A DNA stretch of 5,133 nucleotides from an uncultured Oscillospiraceae bacterium. Lineage in GTDB: Bacteria; Bacillota; Clostridia; Oscillospirales; Acutalibacteraceae. Location of the stretch: positions 1-5,133 of the forward strand of contig CABQCM010000140.1 of NCBI GenBank assembly GCA_902462665.1, given 5' to 3'. Positions 1 through 5,133 of the stretch are shown here, piece after piece. Under the pieces are notes generated by a model. That model was not told where the DNA came from, searched no databases, and saw nothing but the letters and a program-made list of their open reading frames with translations. Position numbers and translations under genes: made by a program. The stretch's first letter is position 1; every line of letters starts with the position of its first letter.

Positions 1-505
1 CTGCCAGCCGGTCAATACCATTGATATCACCCAGGGGGCGGCCCAGGCGATGTGCGAGTGCACCCGGCACATTATGACCCAGGAGGGAGAGCATTTGCGG
101 CTAAATCTTTGGCTGAGCTGGGATACCCCGGTGGCCGAGGTGGTCAGCTCCCTACCGTTGGAGGGAAACGTCACCCTGCGCATGAAACAGGGCGGTCTGC
201 TCTCGCTGCGCATTCCCCGCCGCATGGAGGAGAACTCCTGGAAGGTGACGGTCAACGAAAAGCCGCGCGAGGCGGTGGAGGCGCAGGGCTATGCTTTCGT
301 CGGCCGGGTCGAGCCGGGCGACGTCGTGGAAGCCGCTTTTCTTCCCCAGTGGGAAACGCAGGCGGAATTCATCTATCACAAACGCTACGAAGTGACCTGG
401 TTTGGCGAGCAGGCGGTGAAGGTCGAGCCGGTCGAAGGCTTTCGCCCGCTCTTTGGGGATTTTCCGGCTGCCGGTGCGGCGAATGACGGCAGCCATATCG
501 ACTAG
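1..505 (+). CDS. GH127-like (DUF1680) glycosidase, C-terminal fragment
   Basis: This is the 3' end of a gene that begins before the window. The first full codon is at base 2, giving 167 residues up to a TAG at 503-505. Seen: a Cys-x-Pro-x-Asn stretch at the first residues, a likely helix (AAQAMCECTRHI), then a beta-rich segment with the pattern LRLNLWLSWDTP, SSLPLEGNVTLR, LSLRIPRRM, VTVNEKP, GYAFVGRVEPGDVVE and a last strand pair ending EGFRPLFGDFP. This order (NL strand, 'lP.eG.v', 'l.lRiP', GYxxV..v..GDvVe, closing 'P.y/f') is how the post-barrel beta-sandwich of GH127/DUF1680 proteins runs. That family includes beta-L-arabinofuranosidases acting on plant glycans. The catalytic (alpha/alpha)6 barrel is mostly outside the window, so substrate and activity cannot be judged. 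The internal ATG at 50 is not a start, because the frame is open to the window edge and the homologous pattern begins earlier. A strong terminator follows directly. Confidence 0.6.
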   Translation, partial: CQPVNTIDITQGAAQAMCECTRHIMTQEGEHLRLNLWLSWDTPVAEVVSSLPLEGNVTLRMKQGGLLSLRIPRRMEENSWKVTVNEKPREAVEAQGYAFVGRVEPGDVVEAAFLPQWETQAEFIYHKRYEVTWFGEQAVKVEPVEGFRPLFGDFPAAGAANDGSHID

Positions 506-554
506 AAACGCTCTGTTGCGGCAGCCGGGCTTTGCTATGGACGCGCCGCCAACC

Positions 555-590
555 GAAAAGGGGACGGGCCCTCGCCCGGCTCCTTTTTTT
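555..590 (+). terminator. Rho-independent terminator after the GH127-like gene
   Basis: A GC-rich hairpin with arms 559-568 and 575-584 has a 6-nt loop, one G-U pair and one A-G mismatch. It runs into seven T residues at 584-590, with matching A residues upstream (556-559) that can extend the stem. A second T-run follows at 595-602. It lies about 50 bp after the stop at 505 and should end that transcript before the promoter at 624. Confidence 0.88.
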
Positions 591-623
591 GCTCATTTTT
601 TTGCGTCTATCGATGGGTTCCCA

Positions 624-652
624 TTGACCTTTTCCTCAATTTATAGTAAAAT
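624..652 (+). promoter_or_regulatory. Sigma-A type promoter for the acyl-CoA ligase gene
   Basis: The -35 box TTGACC (624-629) is separated by exactly 17 bp from the -10 box TAAAAT (647-652), with an AT-rich spacer end. It lies between the upstream terminator and the ligase start. Transcription would start near 659-661, giving a leader of roughly 100 nt before the ATG at 758. Confidence 0.72.
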
Positions 653-661
653 ATTTTATTA
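644..661. promoter_or_regulatory. Imperfect 18-bp palindrome over the -10 box, possible operator
   Basis: The stretch TAGTAAAATATTTTATTA is a palindrome with a single mismatched pair (G646/T659); its core TAAAATATTTTA (647-658) is perfect. It covers the -10 box and the predicted transcription start, where a repressor would block polymerase. AT-rich promoter DNA produces palindromes by chance, and it does not match an operator consensus I know for fatty-acid regulators, so its role is inferred from position only. Confidence 0.35.
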
Positions 662-665
662 AGAA

Positions 666-725
666 TCTCCCTGTTTCATTCAGGGGGAAAATCTGCGGGC
701 CGACGTGCTTTGCCGCGGCCACGCA
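666..725 (+). promoter_or_regulatory. Two leader hairpins in the 5' UTR of the ligase mRNA
   Basis: Hairpin 1 pairs 666-673 with 681-688 (8 bp, one G-U, 7-nt loop) and would sit almost at the mRNA 5' end. Hairpin 2 pairs 694-701 with 717-725 (8 bp with A721 bulged) and can continue inward through G702-C716, C704-G715 and G705-C714. It ends 15 nt before the AAAGGAGG ribosome binding site. Neither has a U-tract, so they are not simple terminators. They could stabilise the 5' end or be a binding platform. I do not recognise a known riboswitch class. Confidence 0.4.
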
Positions 726-740
726 ACAGGTATACCATGC

Positions 741-748
741 AAAGGAGG
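741..748 (+). promoter_or_regulatory. Strong ribosome binding site fixing the ligase start
   Basis: AAAGGAGG lies 9 nt before the ATG at 758, which is ideal spacing. It excludes the upstream in-frame alternatives, TTG at 710 and ATG at 737, since both precede this site and lack a good one of their own. Confidence 0.9.
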
Positions 749-757
749 CTTCATCCC

Positions 758-2431
758 ATGAAACAAGTGGAATTGTGGGACAAAACCATAGGCGGCGTGC
801 TCGACGAGCTGGCGCGCGACAATCCCGATGGATTGGCCGTGTCGTACAACGATCTGCCCTACCGCCGCACCTGGAAAGAGTTTAACGAGGAATGTGACCG
901 CATCGCCCGCGGACTAATGGATCTCGGCGTGGGCAAGGGGGATCACGTGGCCATCTGGGCGACCAACCTGCCTGAATGGCTACTGACCTTTTACGCCACT
1001 GTCAAGCTAGGCGGCGTGCTGGTGACGGTAAACACAGCCTATAAAGTCTTTGAGCTGGAATATCTGCTACGCCAATCGGACACGAAGGTGCTGGTCATGG
1101 CCGAGAATTACCGTCAGACACGGTATCCCGATATTGTCAACGAGCTGTGCCCCGATCTCAAAAATCAAAACGCCGACCGGCTGCAGCTTCCCATGCTTCC
1201 CTGTCTGCGCAATATCGTCTATATCGGCGAGCAGGAGGCCACCCCGGCCGGTATGCTCAACTTCAAGCAGCTTTACGAGCGCGCGGAGAATACTCCCAAT
1301 GAGGTGTTTCGCGCCCTGACAGAGTCTCTGACCTCCGACGAGGTCATTAACATGCAGTACACCTCCGGTACTACCGGCTTCCCCAAGGGGGTCATGCTCA
1401 CTCACAAGAGCATTCTCAATAACGGCCGTTTCATCGGAGACAATATGAAGTTTACCAAGGACGACCGGCTGTGCATTACCGTGCCCCTTTTCCATTGCTT
1501 TGGCATGGTGCTGGCTATGATGGCCTGCATTTCGCACGGCACGGCCATGATCCCCGTGGATTACTTCCAGGCCGAAAAGGTTATGCGTACCCTGCAGGAT
1601 CAAAAGTGCACTGCCGTGCACGGGGTGCCTACTATGTTTATCGCGATGCTGGAGCATCCCAATTTTAAGAAATACCATTTCTACCTGCGCACCGGCATCA
1701 TGGCCGGCTCCCCCTGCCCCATTAAGACCATGCAGCAGGTGGTGGACGACATGGGCATGAAGGACATCACCAGCGTGTTCGGCCAGACCGAGGCCTCGCC
1801 GGGGTGCACCATGTCCAGCTCGGACGACACTATCGAGCGCAAGGTGGGTACGGTCGGGCGCGACCTGCCGGGATGCGAAAACAAAATTATCGACCTGCAA
1901 ACCGGCGAGACCCTCGGCCCGGGCCAGCCGGGCGAATTCTGCTCGCGCGGCTACCACATTATGAAGGGCTACTATAAAATGCCCGAGGCCACCCGGCAGG
2001 CCATCGACGCCGACGGCTGGCTGCACACCGGCGACATCGCCATGGTGGACGAGGCAGGTTACTACCGCATCACCGGCCGCACCAAGGATATGATTATCCG
2101 CGGCGGGGAAAATATTTATCCGAAGGAAATTGAGGATTTCCTCTACCACCATCCCGGCGTCAGCGACGTGCAGGTGGTTGGCATCCCGAGCAAGAAATAC
2201 GGCGAGGAGGTCATGGCCTTTATCATCCCCAAGCAGGGCGTTACCCTCACCGAGGAAGAAATCAAGGAATACGTCCAAAGCAGCATGGCCCGGCACAAAA
2301 CCCCCTCCAAGGTGGCTTTTGTCGAGGAATTTCCCATGACGGCCAGCGGCAAGATTCAAAAGTTCAAGCTGCGCGAGATGGCCATTGAAATCTATCATTT
2401 GCAGGACGCGGCCGGCATCGAGACCGCCTGA
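758..2431 (+). CDS. AMP-forming fatty/medium-chain acyl-CoA ligase
   Basis: A 557-residue cytosolic (or membrane-associated) ligase of the ANL superfamily. It activates a carboxylic acid with ATP to an acyl-adenylate and then forms the CoA thioester. Seen from Met at 758: the P-loop YTSGTTGFPKG at residues 201-211; GQTEASPG at 342-349 (adenine/acyl site); GWLHTGD at 420-426 with the ribose-binding Asp426; the hinge GRTKDMIIRGGENIYPKEIE from 440; and TASGKIQK near the C-terminus with the adenylation lysine at about 532. All core motifs are intact and the length is normal. The N-terminal pattern (WDKTIGGVLDELA, NLPEWLLTFYATVKLGGVLVTVNTAYK) is typical of the ACSF2/YngI-like branch, so a medium- or long-chain fatty acid is the best guess; aromatic or branched acids cannot be excluded. 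It has its own promoter and leader. The isomerase gene follows after 82 nt without a clear terminator, so co-transcription is possible. Confidence 0.92.
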   Translation: MKQVELWDKTIGGVLDELARDNPDGLAVSYNDLPYRRTWKEFNEECDRIARGLMDLGVGKGDHVAIWATNLPEWLLTFYATVKLGGVLVTVNTAYKVFELEYLLRQSDTKVLVMAENYRQTRYPDIVNELCPDLKNQNADRLQLPMLPCLRNIVYIGEQEATPAGMLNFKQLYERAENTPNEVFRALTESLTSDEVINMQYTSGTTGFPKGVMLTHKSILNNGRFIGDNMKFTKDDRLCITVPLFHCFGMVLAMMACISHGTAMIPVDYFQAEKVMRTLQDQKCTAVHGVPTMFIAMLEHPNFKKYHFYLRTGIMAGSPCPIKTMQQVVDDMGMKDITSVFGQTEASPGCTMSSSDDTIERKVGTVGRDLPGCENKIIDLQTGETLGPGQPGEFCSRGYHIMKGYYKMPEATRQAIDADGWLHTGDIAMVDEAGYYRITGRTKDMIIRGGENIYPKEIEDFLYHHPGVSDVQVVGIPSKKYGEEVMAFIIPKQGVTLTEEEIKEYVQSSMARHKTPSKVAFVEEFPMTASGKIQKFKLREMAIEIYHLQDAAGIETA

Positions 2432-2472
2432 TATTATCGCGTCTGACGCATCCCAACGAAACATCATGAGAG

Positions 2473-2504
2473 AGGAGGCATGCTTCCGAGAAACGGGAAG
2501 CATG
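2473..2504 (+). promoter_or_regulatory. Shine-Dalgarno plus perfect hairpin in the spacer before the isomerase start
   Basis: AGGAGG at 2473-2478 is a consensus ribosome binding site but lies 32 nt from the ATG at 2511 and 35 nt from the ATG at 2514. The bases directly after it form a perfect 9-bp inverted repeat, CATGCTTCC (2479-2487) and GGAAGCATG (2496-2504), with an 8-nt loop. If this folds, only GTCACA (6 nt) separates the site from ATG 2511, or 9 nt from ATG 2514. The 3' arm also contains the only nearer weak site, GGGAAG (2495-2500), which the hairpin would largely hide. Confidence 0.6.
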
Positions 2505-2513
2505 GTCACAATG

Positions 2514-3323
2514 ATGAAACTAGCGTTTACCACCGCCGGATGCCCCGGCTGGAGCTTTGACGAGATTTTTGCCGCGGCCACCGACCTGGCCATGGACGGC
2601 ATTGAAATCCGCGGCGTGGGGGACGAAATGTACGCCCCCGACTGCCCCTGCTTTTCCCCCGCCGAGAGGGCGCGTACGATCGAGCGCATGAACAAAGCGG
2701 GCGTTGTGTTTCCTGTGCTTGACTCGGCCGCCGCGCTCGGCGTCCCCGGCGGCAGCGACGCCGCGGGGATTGAGGCGCGCGCCTACGTTGATTTGGCGAG
2801 CGCGCTGCACGCCCCTTACGTGCGCGTTATGATCACACCCCGCGCCGAACCCACCCCGGCCGACGAGGAGCTTTGCCTGGAAAATTATCGCGCGTTGTGC
2901 GATTATGCCGCCGGGAAAGGGGTCACTCCCCTGCTGGAAACCAACGGCGTATTTGCCGACACGGCTGTGTTGTCCGCTTTTCTGGACAAGGCAGGCCGTG
3001 AAAATTCCGGCGTACTGTGGGACGTGCACCATCCCTTCCGCTATTTCGGAGAGGCTCCTGAGCTGACGGTCAGCCGTCTGGGCAAGCGCATCCGCCACGT
3101 CCACGTCAAAGATTCGGTCGTCAAGGACAGTATGCTGCAATACCGCATGATGGGATACGGCGACGTGCCCATTCTCGACGCGGTACGCGCTTTGAACGCC
3201 GCCGGGTACGAGGGAATGATTTCGCTCGAATGGCTCAAGCGCTGGAATCCTGACTTGCAGGAGCCTGGCATCGTCTTTGCCCATTATAAAAACTATATGG
3301 AGTTTATCTTCACGCAGCTCTAA
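2514..3323 (+). CDS. Sugar phosphate isomerase/epimerase, TIM-barrel (xylose isomerase-like, AP_endonuc_2 family)
   Basis: A 269-residue protein from MKLAFTT at 2514. It belongs to the metal-dependent TIM-barrel superfamily that includes xylose isomerase, tagatose/psicose 3-epimerases, IolE/IolI-type inositol enzymes and hydroxypyruvate isomerase. Seen: first barrel strand KLAFTTAGCP; DGIEIRG; PLLETNG with Glu142; VLWDVHH with Asp170 and His173; IRHVHVKDS with His195/His197; and a final strand ISLEW with Glu239. Glu142, Asp170, a His of the HVHVKD strand and Glu239 fit the usual divalent-metal ligand set. The frame is open upstream to 2385, and ATG codons occur at 2466, 2502, 2511 and 2514. 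The family begins at the first barrel strand and the upstream residues look unstructured, so 2514 (or 2511) is chosen. The exact sugar cannot be read from the sequence. Its neighbour, a PMI-like cupin 162 nt downstream, suggests joint action in a sugar pathway. Confidence 0.85.
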   Translation: MKLAFTTAGCPGWSFDEIFAAATDLAMDGIEIRGVGDEMYAPDCPCFSPAERARTIERMNKAGVVFPVLDSAAALGVPGGSDAAGIEARAYVDLASALHAPYVRVMITPRAEPTPADEELCLENYRALCDYAAGKGVTPLLETNGVFADTAVLSAFLDKAGRENSGVLWDVHHPFRYFGEAPELTVSRLGKRIRHVHVKDSVVKDSMLQYRMMGYGDVPILDAVRALNAAGYEGMISLEWLKRWNPDLQEPGIVFAHYKNYMEFIFTQL

Positions 3324-3485
3324 ATCGTCCGTATCGCCCGACGCGGCGGCGGAAAAGGTATGAGAAGTCGCTGCATTCCACGCATTTTTCGATAGACTGC
3401 GTTCGGAAAACGGTTTGGCAAAAGCCGTTGTGCCGATTTACGTCATCAGTAAATTCAAGCGCTCAATATCAAAAGGAAAGCAGGA
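3324..3485 (+). other. Gap between the isomerase and cupin genes
   Basis: This 162-nt stretch encodes nothing I can support. It contains small inverted repeats: AACGG (3409-3413) with CCGTT (3425-3429), and nested GGC-AAAA-GCC at 3417-3426. None has a U-tract, so there is no convincing terminator. A weak promoter-like pair, TTGTGC (3428-3433), 16 bp, TAAATT (3450-3455), could give the cupin gene extra transcription. A purine-rich ribosome binding stretch (AAAGGAAAG to AGGA, 3472-3485) closes the gap. Confidence 0.35.
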
Positions 3486-4712
3486 ATGGTGATGACAAAC
3501 AAGGAAATCCTGAACAAAATACTTGCTGACGGCCAGGGGGTGCTCCGACTCATGCCGGTCTTCGTTCCCCGGCGATTTGGCACGGCGGGGCGTAGGCTGC
3601 GGCTGCATCCAGACGATTATTTTGCATTGGGCACCGCTCGCGGCTCGATTAAGGAGCGTTGGTTTTCCTCTATCATCGCCGCGATGAACGGGCCGGACGC
3701 CGCCCCGGATGAAGGCATGAGCTATGTGGATTTGGGGGACGACACGGGTTGCGGTGCGCAAAACGGCGAAAAAATCTCCCTCAAGGAGTTTGTCGAGGTT
3801 CTGGGAGCCGATTTGCTCGGCCAACGTATGATGGAGCAATACGGCACCTGGCCGATGTATTCCAAATTTTTTGACTACGAAGGCCCTCTGTTCCATCATC
3901 TCCACCTTGATTTTGAGGCCGCTGCCAGAGTGGGGCGCCTGGGCAAGCCGGAAGCCTATTATTATCCCCCGCAGATGAACAACGTCGCGGGCAATTCCCC
4001 CTACACTTATTTTGGATTTTCTCCCGAGGTTACGCGTGAGGAGGTTCGCGAACGGCTGCTGGGCTACGAAAGCCGAGACACCCGCATCACCGAGCTATCC
4101 CGTGCCTACCGCATTCAGCTTGGTACCGGCTGGTACACTCCGCCTGGGGTTGTGCACGCCCCGGGGTCCTATCTCACCTATGAGCCGCAGTGGAACTCGG
4201 ACGTCAACTCGGTCTACGAAAACGTGGTTCAAAACGAGATTTATCCCTACGATATGCTCAGCGAAAACTGCCCGGAGGACAAGAAACGGGACATCGACTA
4301 CATTCTTGATCTGATGGACTGGGATAAAAATGTTGACCCCGATTACCGCAAGCATTATTTCCGTCCCTCGATCATTTGCACCGAAACCGGCGAGATGATC
4401 GAGAAATGGATTGTTTACGCCAATCCCTATATTGCCGCAAAAGAGTTGACCGTTTTTCCTGGCTGCGAGGTCACTGTCGCCGACGACACCCCGTATGGCT
4501 GCATCCTGGTACAGGGACATGGCACCATCAACGGCCGGCTTTGTGAGGCGGCCGGCATGCTTCGGTTTGGCCAGCGCAGCGCCGACGAGTGGTTTGTCTC
4601 CTATAGCGCGGCCCAGTCGGGCGTGGTCATCCGCAATGAAAGTTCCTGCGAGCCGTTGGTCATGCTCAAGCACTTTCCTTATTACGATAAAGTACCCTGT
4701 GCCGAAAAATAA
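3486..4712 (+). CDS. Cupin protein related to class I mannose-6-phosphate isomerase
   Basis: A 408-residue protein, close to the usual length of class I phosphomannose isomerases (about 300-430). Seen: LFHHLHLDFEAA at 135-146, in place of the family's QVHPDD strand; GKPEAYYYPPQ with Glu156, matching the 'GKTE' metal ligand; and WYTPPGVVHAPG with His224, matching the late metal-binding histidine. His138, His140, Glu156 and His224 form a complete cupin 3-His/1-Glu metal site. Residues from about 320 to 396 (ELTVFPGCEVT to MLKHF) look like a second cupin barrel without metal ligands. The likely role is cytosolic aldose-ketose isomerisation of a sugar or sugar phosphate, but the Gln-to-His change means mannose 6-phosphate should not be assumed. 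The ATG at 3486 is served by AAGGA with 8-nt spacing; the in-frame ATG at 3492 has AGGA 6 nt upstream and is an equal candidate. It probably works with the preceding isomerase/epimerase. Confidence 0.78.
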   Translation: MVMTNKEILNKILADGQGVLRLMPVFVPRRFGTAGRRLRLHPDDYFALGTARGSIKERWFSSIIAAMNGPDAAPDEGMSYVDLGDDTGCGAQNGEKISLKEFVEVLGADLLGQRMMEQYGTWPMYSKFFDYEGPLFHHLHLDFEAAARVGRLGKPEAYYYPPQMNNVAGNSPYTYFGFSPEVTREEVRERLLGYESRDTRITELSRAYRIQLGTGWYTPPGVVHAPGSYLTYEPQWNSDVNSVYENVVQNEIYPYDMLSENCPEDKKRDIDYILDLMDWDKNVDPDYRKHYFRPSIICTETGEMIEKWIVYANPYIAAKELTVFPGCEVTVADDTPYGCILVQGHGTINGRLCEAAGMLRFGQRSADEWFVSYSAAQSGVVIRNESSCEPLVMLKHFPYYDKVPCAEK

Positions 4713-4910
4713 CGCATGGCCCAATGCGTATGGTACAAAAACTGCGCATAATGCCCCTTTGCGGCGTTGGATTGTTTTTCCTCTGTCTCAGAAGGTGCAA
4801 ATGCTTTGTGAATCATGCCGCCGGAGTACAGGTCAATCGGACTCTTCGGCCGGGCATGGTTATGCGTGCCATGCTTTATGTTAATTTATCACAGAAAGGA
4901 ATGGGATAGA
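4713..4910 (+). other. Gap with inverted repeats between the cupin and GT4 genes
   Basis: No convincing gene. Directly after the cupin stop, ACGCAT (4712-4717) and ATGCGT (4724-4729) form a 6-bp hairpin. A second hairpin pairs GCATGG (4854-4859) with CCATGC (4869-4874). The unit GCATGG-(2 or 4 nt)-ATGCGT occurs at both ends of the gap (4715-4729 and 4854-4867). An AT-rich stretch and AAAGGA (4895-4900, 10 nt before ATG 4911) lead into the GT4 gene. I could not pick a convincing promoter. Confidence 0.4.
4750..4779 (+). terminator. Possible weak terminator after the cupin gene
   Basis: AATGCC (4750-4755) pairs with GGCGTT (4763-4768), including one G-U pair, around a 7-nt loop; five T residues follow at 4775-4779. 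The stem is short and six bases separate it from the T-run, so it would be inefficient if real. Confidence 0.25.
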
Positions 4911-5133
4911 ATGCGGCTAAAAGTAGCCCTGCTCAACGACTCCTTCCCCCCCACCATCGACGGGGTAGCCAACACCACGCTCAGCTACGCCCGGATTCTC
5001 ACCCAACAGCATAACTGTGACAGTACGGTCATCACCCCCAAATACCCCGGTGTGATTGATAACTATCCTTTTTCGGTTTACCGCTACCATTCGGTGCGTA
5101 CTCCGCAAAAAATTGGCTATCGCGCCGGCGACC
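4911..5133 (+). CDS. GT4 family glycosyltransferase, N-terminal fragment
   Basis: The first 74 codons of a gene that runs off the window. The protein begins MRLKVALLNDSFPPTIDGVA and continues with NTTLSYARIL, STVITPKYPGV, YPFSVYRYHSV and IGYRAGD. The first strand followed by 'D.F.P..dGVa' is the acceptor-side loop of GT-B fold, retaining GT4 enzymes, and the following Rossmann strand (VITPKYP) fits the same fold. The closest well-known relatives are diacylglycerol alpha-glucosyltransferases and related mannosyltransferases that build membrane glycolipids at the inner face of the cytoplasmic membrane. The UDP-sugar-binding C-terminal domain with its E-x7-E motif lies outside the window, so donor and acceptor are unknown. 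AAAGGA ends 10 nt before the ATG. It lies 198 nt after the cupin gene and is probably a separate transcription unit. Confidence 0.85.
   Translation, partial: MRLKVALLNDSFPPTIDGVANTTLSYARILTQQHNCDSTVITPKYPGVIDNYPFSVYRYHSVRTPQKIGYRAGD

Noticed and set aside
50..505. A complete small gene starting at ATG 50
   Set aside because: The frame is open to the window edge, and the GH127-like pattern begins before this ATG, which has no ribosome binding site.
710..757. Upstream start codons (TTG at 710, ATG at 737) for the acyl-CoA ligase
   Set aside because: The consensus AAAGGAGG at 741-748 lies downstream of both and is ideally spaced for ATG 758. The extra residues (Arg/Pro-rich) do not fit the family N-terminus.
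2479..2504. Reading the spacer inverted repeat as a terminator of the ligase gene
   Set aside because: No T-run follows the 3' arm; the sequence continues straight into the isomerase start codon.
2385..2513. Longer isomerase forms starting at 2385 or 2466
   Set aside because: A start at 2385 would overlap the ligase gene, neither has a ribosome binding site, and the added residues precede the first barrel strand without resembling the family.
1067..2695. A 542-codon open frame on the minus strand, opposite the acyl-CoA ligase and the start of the isomerase gene
   Set aside because: Its product is rich in His, Gly and Ala without domain logic, and it overlaps a full-length ligase with every motif intact. 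Long antisense frames are expected opposite GC-rich genes.
2520..3284. A 254-codon minus-strand open frame opposite the isomerase gene
   Set aside because: It is contained within a gene with clear family motifs, and its composition is that of a shadow frame.
4095..4724. A 209-codon minus-strand open frame opposite the cupin gene
   Set aside because: It lies antisense to the metal-site and second-barrel coding region and has no recognisable motif.
4724..4909. A 61-codon + strand open frame ending one base before the GT4 start
   Set aside because: It has no ribosome binding site, its ATG lies inside a hairpin arm, and its composition is unlike the neighbours. The tight join to ATG 4911 is noted, but coding is unlikely.

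Overview
The window looks like bacterial chromosome from a fairly GC-rich Gram-positive anaerobe, most likely a gut Clostridia (Oscillospirales-like). This is an inference from strong AGGAGG-type ribosome binding sites, a sigma-A style promoter, a GH127-like (DUF1680) glycosidase, an ACSF2/YngI-like acyl-CoA ligase and a GT4 glycolipid-type glycosyltransferase. All supported genes are on the + strand. I see no tRNA, rRNA, CRISPR array, insertion sequence or phage gene.

Layout. (1) 1-505: the last 167 residues of a GH127-like glycosidase, followed by a strong intrinsic terminator (555-590). (2) 506-757: a regulatory gap with that terminator, a good promoter (TTGACC, 17 bp, TAAAAT), an 18-bp imperfect palindrome over the -10 box and two leader hairpins. 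(3) 758-2431: a complete 557-residue AMP-forming acyl-CoA ligase with all core motifs. (4) 2514-3323: a 269-residue sugar phosphate isomerase/epimerase of the xylose-isomerase-like TIM-barrel superfamily with four recognisable metal ligands. (5) 3486-4712: a 408-residue cupin protein resembling class I mannose-6-phosphate isomerase. (6) 4713-4910: a gap with small inverted repeats and possibly a weak terminator. (7) 4911-5133: the first 74 codons of a GT4 glycosyltransferase.

How the genes may work together. The TIM-barrel isomerase/epimerase and the PMI-like cupin form a plausible two-step sugar (or sugar-phosphate) interconversion pair. The acyl-CoA ligase upstream has no obvious metabolic link, although no convincing terminator separates it from them, so 758-4712 may be one transcript. 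The glycosidase upstream is cut off by the terminator. The GT4 gene probably starts another unit, likely for membrane glycolipid synthesis.

The most interesting signal is small. In front of the isomerase gene a consensus AGGAGG lies 32-35 nt from the start codon, too far for normal initiation. A perfect 9-bp hairpin fills the spacer, and folding it out leaves 6 or 9 nt. I found no evidence of a new multi-gene system; the remaining content belongs to recognisable families.
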